Assembly: GCA_002412705.1 (NCBI GenBank) | Contig: DHVO01000155.1 | Coordinates: forward strand, 1 to 10,818 | Direction: 5' to 3' | DNA length: 10,818 bases | Source: Bacteroidales bacterium UBA5206 | GTDB lineage: Bacteria; Bacteroidota; Bacteroidia; Bacteroidales; Tenuifilaceae | In this document: piece after piece, positions 7,498 to 10,818 of the stretch | Numbering within the stretch: the stretch's first letter is position 1 | How the letters are laid out: every line of letters starts with the position of its first letter | The notes under the pieces: model-generated | Databases searched by the model: none | What the model was told of the DNA's origin: nothing | What the model saw: the letters and a program-made list of their open reading frames with translations, nothing else | Made by a program: the position numbers and the translations under genes

Positions 7498-8129
7498 TGA
7501 TTACACTTTTTCTTACCACCCTTGCAGCGCTTTTCTCCGTTGTTAACCCGTTGGGTACAATGCCCGTTTTTATTGGGATAACAGAGGACAATACCAAACA
7601 GGAACGCAACACAACTGCGCTAAAGGCCAGTATCTACATGATAATTATACTTTCCACGGCCTACTTTGGGGGGAAGTTTATTATTCAGTTTTTTGGAATC
7701 ACCATTGAGTCACTGCGAATTGCTGGCGGGCTAATTATTGCCAGTTCTGGTTTTGCGCTACTTACAGGCACATTCGCCAAGCACAAAGGGATGGATAAAA
7801 CCATACACCAAGAGGCGCTGCAAAAGGAGGACTCATCGCTTACCCCGCTGGCCATACCCATGCTTGCTGGGCCGGGCTCCATATCGCTACTCATCTCGCT
7901 TAACGAAACGCACACGGGCTGGCTGCAAACCCTGGCAATTTTTGCTACCATCCCCGTTGTGGGTGCACTAACCTACCTCATACTGCGCAGCTCGCACTTT
8001 ATATCGTCAAAGATGGGCGCATCGGGGCTAAACTCGGTATCGCGAATCATTGGTTTTATTGTTATCGCCATTGGCATAGAGTACATAATAACATCGGTAA
8101 AGATTATTCTTGGGCAGATATTGGGATAA
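7497..8129 (+). CDS. marC: MarC family (UPF0056) integral membrane protein
   Basis: A 210-residue protein with about six membrane helices, the standard size for the MarC/UPF0056 family. Family landmarks are visible: VVNPLGTMPVF at 15-25, RIAGGLIIASSGFALL at 74-89, and TPLAIPMLAGPGSIS at 116-130, followed by two C-terminal helices (IIGFIVIAIGIEYII). The hydrophilic loop between helices three and four (about 93-115) is charged. MarC was named for multiple antibiotic resistance, but a direct role in drug resistance has not held up and the transported substrate, if any, is unsettled. The symbol denotes family membership only. No Shine-Dalgarno is present. The gene lies 98 bases after the DUF3999 gene, with promoter-like boxes and an inverted repeat of its own, so it is probably transcribed separately. 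Confidence 0.9.
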   Translation: MITLFLTTLAALFSVVNPLGTMPVFIGITEDNTKQERNTTALKASIYMIIILSTAYFGGKFIIQFFGITIESLRIAGGLIIASSGFALLTGTFAKHKGMDKTIHQEALQKEDSSLTPLAIPMLAGPGSISLLISLNETHTGWLQTLAIFATIPVVGALTYLILRSSHFISSKMGASGLNSVSRIIGFIVIAIGIEYIITSVKIILGQILG

Positions 8130-8174
8130 AACCTCAGCGCAAAATCAATCATCAACAAAAAAACACATCAAGCT

Positions 8175-8184
8175 GTAATATTCG
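8175..8184. repeat. Short direct repeat GTAATATTCG (copy 2)
   Basis: Identical to 7395-7404. It lies 46 bases after the marC stop codon and upstream of the sigma-factor operon. Possibly chance. Confidence 0.2.
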
Positions 8185-8189
8185 TAAAC

Positions 8190-8220
8190 TTGCTGCAACT
8201 AAAATGGTGCTTTTAGATTG
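8190..8220 (+). promoter_or_regulatory. Weak candidate promoter of the sigma-factor operon
   Basis: TTG (8190-8192) is followed after 19 bases by TTTAGATTG (8212-8220), a loose resemblance to the -7 box TAnnTTTG with at least two mismatches. The poor match would be expected if the operon is read by an alternative sigma factor, perhaps its own product. The second element overlaps the left arm of the large hairpin at 8208-8247. Low confidence. Confidence 0.2.
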
Positions 8221-8247
8221 ATATGGCTAGCTATCGACCTAAAAGCA
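8208..8247. repeat. Forty-base imperfect palindrome upstream of the sigma factor
   Basis: TGCTTTTAG (8208-8216) pairs fully with CTAAAAGCA (8239-8247). After one A/C mismatch the pairing continues for six more steps (TTGATA with TATCGA, one of them G-U), leaving an 8-base loop, TGGCTAGC. In total fifteen pairs can form. No T-tract follows on the plus strand, so it is not a classical terminator for marC. It lies 40 bases before the sigma-factor ATG and could be an operator, a leader-RNA hairpin or a Rho-independent-like end of the marC transcript. Confidence 0.5.
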
Positions 8248-8266
8248 TGAGCGTTCATGCATATTA

Positions 8267-8281
8267 ACAGTGCTAAACTGT
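8267..8281 (+). repeat. Small hairpin directly before the sigma-factor start
   Basis: ACAGT (8267-8271) and ACTGT (8277-8281) are inverted copies around a 5-base loop, ending five bases before the ATG at 8287. It occupies the place where a ribosome would land. Five base pairs are few and may be chance. Confidence 0.2.
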
Positions 8282-8286
8282 AGTTG

Positions 8287-8790
8287 ATGACAAAGAAAGA
8301 GGAACTATTTGCAAGTATTTACAAGGACTATAGGGATAAGATATACCGCATTTGCTACGGGTATATCTACCAGAAGGATGATGTTGACGACCTGTTTCAA
8401 GAGGTTATGACAAATGTATGGAATAGCCTTGACTCGTTTAGGGGCGAGTCGCAGATTGGAACCTGGGTGTACCGGGTTGCGGTTAACTCGGCCATTTTTT
8501 ACAACCGAAAGTTTAAGAACTACCAGAGTGCCAAGAGCAATCTGTTTAAGGAGCAGCTTGGCGACGAGCCCATTTATGACACCACCGACCCCAACAGCGA
8601 TAGGCTTAACAGCCTAGCTAAGGCCATATCGCAACTAGAGAAACAGGACAGGCTAATAATATCGCTTGTGCTGGAGGGGTTACCCTATGAGGAGATTGCT
8701 GAGATTGTTGGCATTACCGCAAACTACGTTGGCGTTAAGGTGAGCCGAATTAAAAATCAACTTAAAAACCTTTTGAAAGATGAACAATAG
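8287..8790 (+). CDS. ECF-type RNA polymerase sigma factor (sigma-70 family)
   Basis: A 167-residue two-domain sigma factor. Region 2 spans about residues 8-75, with the core-binding motif DDLFQEVMTNVW (34-45) and the -10-recognition and melting stretch GESQIGTWVYRVAVNSA (53-69). A short linker is followed by region 4 at about 112-165, with LPYEEIAEIVGITANYVGVKVSRIKNQL as the helix-turn-helix that reads the -35 element. There is no region 1 or 3, and no C-terminal extension of the SnoaL type. I chose the ATG at 8287; the frame also has a TTG one codon earlier. The stop codon overlaps the start of the next gene by 11 bases, indicating coupling to a membrane protein that may act as its anti-sigma factor. 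The target genes are unknown. Confidence 0.93.
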   Translation: MTKKEELFASIYKDYRDKIYRICYGYIYQKDDVDDLFQEVMTNVWNSLDSFRGESQIGTWVYRVAVNSAIFYNRKFKNYQSAKSNLFKEQLGDEPIYDTTDPNSDRLNSLAKAISQLEKQDRLIISLVLEGLPYEEIAEIVGITANYVGVKVSRIKNQLKNLLKDEQ

Positions 8791-9391
8791 CAACGATTTT
8801 GCCGAGCTGCAAGCTCTTTGGGTTTCAAAAGGTGCTACCACAGTATCGACACCCCAAAAGCCCGAAGCGATGAGCTCCATAACCGATAGGCTGCGGAAGT
8901 TCCAATCGTTTCAGGATAAAATTAATCGCATAAAGCTTATTGCATTGATACTTATAATTACCACCACCATGCCAACGGCGCTTATGGCATCGAACACCCT
9001 GTACACTATTGCTGGGTTAGCCCTGATTGTGGCTGGAACAGCCATATTCTTTGGGTACTACCTTAGGAACCAGTTTAAGATGAGTAAGCTGCCCTTTGGC
9101 AAGCCAACCAATGAGTTTATTGAGGCCGCACTAGCGCTGCTAACCAAGCAGAACGCCATTTTCAAATCGCCCTTTGTGCTATTTAGCGTAGCCCTTGGGA
9201 TTGGCGCAAACCTGCTGGTATGGTCCATGCTAGAGAACGAGGTAATGCTGGAGAGAATTCAGATTCACCTTTTTATTTCGGGGATGATTGCAGCCTCTAC
9301 AACCATTGGCTACCTTATTAGGCTTTGGCGCATAAGGAACGAGGTTTACCCCATTATGGATGAGCTAGTAAAAATTAAGGAGAGCCTTTAA
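8780..9391 (+). CDS. Four-helix membrane protein, putative anti-sigma factor
   Basis: A 203-residue protein of no family I can name. An N-terminal cytosolic part (1-50) begins FAELQALWVSKGA and contains a basic, possibly helical segment (ITDRLRKFQSFQDKINRIK). Four hydrophobic helices follow at about 52-70, 74-95, 131-150 and 162-182, with an amphipathic stretch between the two pairs (NEFIEAALALLTKQNAIF) and a short charged tail. The zinc-binding HxxxCxxC motif of classical ZAS anti-sigma factors is absent, and so is a FecR-like periplasmic domain. The 11-base overlap with the sigma-factor gene suggests that it controls that factor by holding it at the membrane; this rests on context only. It may instead be an unrelated product of the same operon. 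Confidence 0.7.
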   Translation: MNNSNDFAELQALWVSKGATTVSTPQKPEAMSSITDRLRKFQSFQDKINRIKLIALILIITTTMPTALMASNTLYTIAGLALIVAGTAIFFGYYLRNQFKMSKLPFGKPTNEFIEAALALLTKQNAIFKSPFVLFSVALGIGANLLVWSMLENEVMLERIQIHLFISGMIAASTTIGYLIRLWRIRNEVYPIMDELVKIKESL

Positions 9392-9402
9392 ATCAGACTA
9401 TC

Positions 9403-9615
9403 ATGGAAAGGAATAACACGATGCCCAAAAATCTTAGAGTAGTGCTAATAGTTGGAACTTGCTGCTTTGTTGCAGGATTTATTATTGGGCTGGCTGCACC
9501 AGAGAATATGCCGCTGCGCTACACCCAACTTGCGCTTTACTTTGCATCAACAACGCTAAGCTCATTTGCTGTAGCAAGGAGCTTTTGCTTGAGGAGAAGG
9601 ACAAATAGGATATAA
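9403..9615 (+). CDS. Small two-helix membrane protein
   Basis: A 70-residue hypothetical protein. Two membrane helices are visible, VVLIVGTCCFVAGFIIGLAA and LALYFASTTLSSFAVARSF, joined by a short loop (PENMPLRYTQ) and followed by a strongly basic tail (LRRRTNR) that would stay in the cytosol, giving a hairpin topology. The ATG at 9403 lies 11 bases after the previous stop. An ATG at 9421 is also possible; it has a purine run (AAAGGA) at suitable distance and would give 64 residues. It is the last gene of the sigma operon, before the terminator at 9621-9653. It could be a subunit or adaptor of the neighbouring four-helix protein, but nothing in its sequence shows this. Confidence 0.65.
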   Translation: MERNNTMPKNLRVVLIVGTCCFVAGFIIGLAAPENMPLRYTQLALYFASTTLSSFAVARSFCLRRRTNRI

Positions 9616-9620
9616 CCACA

Positions 9621-9653
9621 AAAAGGGCATCAGAATAAATCCGATGCCCTTTT
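9621..9653. terminator. Bidirectional intrinsic terminator between converging genes
   Basis: AAAAGGGCATC (9621-9631) and GATGCCCTTTT (9643-9653) form a perfect 11-bp stem with an 11-base loop. T-runs follow on both strands: TTTTCTTC on the plus strand, and TTTTTGTGG on the minus strand. It lies 5 bases after the stop of the small membrane protein and 17 bases beyond the stop of the converging TonB-dependent receptor gene, so it can end both transcripts. Confidence 0.9.
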
Positions 9654-9670
9654 CTTCATCCCAAATAAGT

Positions 9671-10818
9671 TTAAAACTCCACTCGGTAGCTGATATTTGG
9701 CACCATTACACCATCAAATTTCGAGTCGATAGTTCCTGTTTTCAGGTTATAGTAATCGGTTTTAAACTCCTTTGTTCCCAATGCGTTCAGCACCTGAACC
9801 GTCCAAACTGCGGAGTAGCGAGGCCTATTCCTCCTGAACGACAGAGCAACGGAAACAACGGGCATATCGTCAAACTGAGCAGAGTAGGCTCTGGCACCAC
9901 TCTCGGAATAGACCACATCCTTTGCTGCTAGCGATGCTGCGTAATCAATAGGCTCCCGCCTATTGCCTCCCATGTAGTTCAAGCGTAGGTTTGCCCCCAA
10001 AATGTTATTCTTTGCACGCCCCAACTGCCACTCCTTCCCTACCAAAAGGTTTAGAACGTAGTTTCGGTTAAAGCGGGTATTGCGCTCAATGCCATCAATG
10101 GCCTTATACTTTGAATCGAACACCGATGCAGTAGCCAAGTAGTAGAACCCCTTGCTTAGGAATCGTTCCAAGGTAAAATCTACCCCAACGTTATGGCCAC
10201 TCCCCTTGCTAACCAATGAGTTATTAAAGAATACATCCTCCTCGGTATTTACCGTTGATAGATAGCCAACGGGTGCCACGGGAACATCCCTAAGTTGCTG
10301 AAAGTAGGGTTCAACGCAGAACCGTAGGTTATCATTTATTTTGATATTGTAGGATAGCACAAAGTGCTCCGATTTCATCAAGTCCAAATCCTTGTTGGGC
10401 ATAGCACCCGATGAGCGAACAAAATAAACGGGCAGGTGCTCAATACGGCTATAGATTCCATAGGCAAAGCCCAAGCTGCTGCGCGAGGTCAAATCAAACT
10501 TCACGCCCATGCGCGGCTCAATGGAGTGCTGCTTGGTTAGGTGGAAGTAAAGGGCATGCAATCCCACATTAAGCGACAGGCGATTGGTGAGCATCACCTT
10601 AGACTGGCTAAACGCCTGAAACAGCATGGAGCTGCCGCTTTGGTCGGCAATAAGGGTTGGCTGCTCGCCATCGGCCAGCGCCTGCAATAGGTTAACGTTA
10701 TACCCCAAACGGTTTATATAGAAGCCCGTACGGCTTGAGTGCCGCTCACCAAATCGGGTGCTAAGCACCGATTGTAGGGTTACGCGCCACAGGTTATTCT
10801 CCACATCGGACTGTGGCA
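9671..10818 (-). CDS. TonB-dependent outer-membrane receptor, C-terminal part (5' end outside the window)
   Basis: The open frame runs through the right edge without a stop, so only about the last 382 residues are visible; the GTG at 10804 is an internal valine codon, not a start. The sequence consists of amphipathic beta strands of an outer-membrane barrel (for example SLNVGLHALYFHL, SLGFAYGIYSR, HNVGVDFTLERFLSKGFYY) and ends in VPNISYRVEF, with the C-terminal phenylalanine used by the barrel-assembly machinery. The pattern WTVQVLNALGTKEFKTDYYN then PNISYRVEF is typical of the end of Bacteroidota TonB-dependent receptors that carry an N-terminal CarboxypepD_reg-like domain. The plug and TonB box would lie outside. 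The ligand cannot be predicted. No SusD partner gene is visible downstream, since the next gene converges. Confidence 0.8.
   Translation of the reverse strand, partial: PQSDVENNLWRVTLQSVLSTRFGERHSSRTGFYINRLGYNVNLLQALADGEQPTLIADQSGSSMLFQAFSQSKVMLTNRLSLNVGLHALYFHLTKQHSIEPRMGVKFDLTSRSSLGFAYGIYSRIEHLPVYFVRSSGAMPNKDLDLMKSEHFVLSYNIKINDNLRFCVEPYFQQLRDVPVAPVGYLSTVNTEEDVFFNNSLVSKGSGHNVGVDFTLERFLSKGFYYLATASVFDSKYKAIDGIERNTRFNRNYVLNLLVGKEWQLGRAKNNILGANLRLNYMGGNRREPIDYAASLAAKDVVYSESGARAYSAQFDDMPVVSVALSFRRNRPRYSAVWTVQVLNALGTKEFKTDYYNLKTGTIDSKFDGVMVPNISYRVEF

Noticed and set aside
7395..8184. Ten-base direct repeat GTAATATTCG at 7395 and 8175 as attachment sites of a mobile element
   Set aside because: The segment between them holds only marC with ordinary composition and no integrase or transposase; a ten-base match is expected by chance in spacers of this kind.
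9644..9931. 95-codon plus-strand open frame after the terminator
   Set aside because: Antisense to the end of the TonB-dependent receptor gene, begins inside the terminator stem, and has no plausible protein features.
10802..10804. GTG as the start of the minus-strand receptor gene
   Set aside because: The open frame continues past it to the window edge and the visible part lacks signal peptide and plug domain, so the true start is outside.

Overview
The window comes from a Bacteroidota genome, most probably the order Bacteroidales. The evidence is a DUF5686 outer-membrane protein with an N-terminal carboxypeptidase-regulatory-like domain, the C-terminal barrel of a TonB-dependent receptor typical of the phylum, a near absence of Shine-Dalgarno sequences before start codons, and several matches to the Bacteroidota promoter -7 box TAnnTTTG. 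The genus cannot be named from what is visible. The region looks like ordinary chromosome: there is no phage, IS element, CRISPR array, tRNA or rRNA.

Layout. Positions 1-353 hold no gene; the left edge carries a good candidate promoter firing leftward, out of the window. On the minus strand, 354-3023 encodes an exported DUF5686/CarboxypepD_reg-like protein. A 241-bp divergent intergenic region follows. Rightward, 3265-7398 is a probable three-gene operon: a small permuted papain/NlpC-like (YiiX-type) amidase or peptidase, a polytopic DUF2339 membrane protein, and a DUF3999 protein with a signal peptide and one C-terminal membrane anchor, whose start overlaps the end of the DUF2339 gene. Next comes a MarC-family membrane protein (7497-8129) with its own promoter-like sequence and an inverted repeat that ends on its start codon.

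From 8287 to 9615 lies a second tight operon: an ECF-type sigma factor, a four-helix membrane protein that may be its anti-sigma factor, and a 70-residue two-helix membrane protein. A strong hairpin at 9621-9653 works as a bidirectional terminator between this operon and the converging TonB-dependent receptor gene (9671 to beyond the right edge, minus strand, 5' end missing).

How the genes relate. Almost everything here concerns the cell envelope: two outer-membrane proteins, an amidase-like enzyme, the DUF2339/DUF3999 membrane pair, MarC, and a sigma factor with membrane partners that could sense envelope state. The functions of DUF2339, DUF3999, DUF5686 and MarC are poorly known, so the joint role is inference. 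The least explained parts are the amidase-DUF2339-DUF3999 cassette, the sigma factor with its non-classical membrane partners, and three intergenic inverted repeats (3107-3126, 7475-7497, 8208-8247), two of which share the half-site TGCATC/GATGCA.
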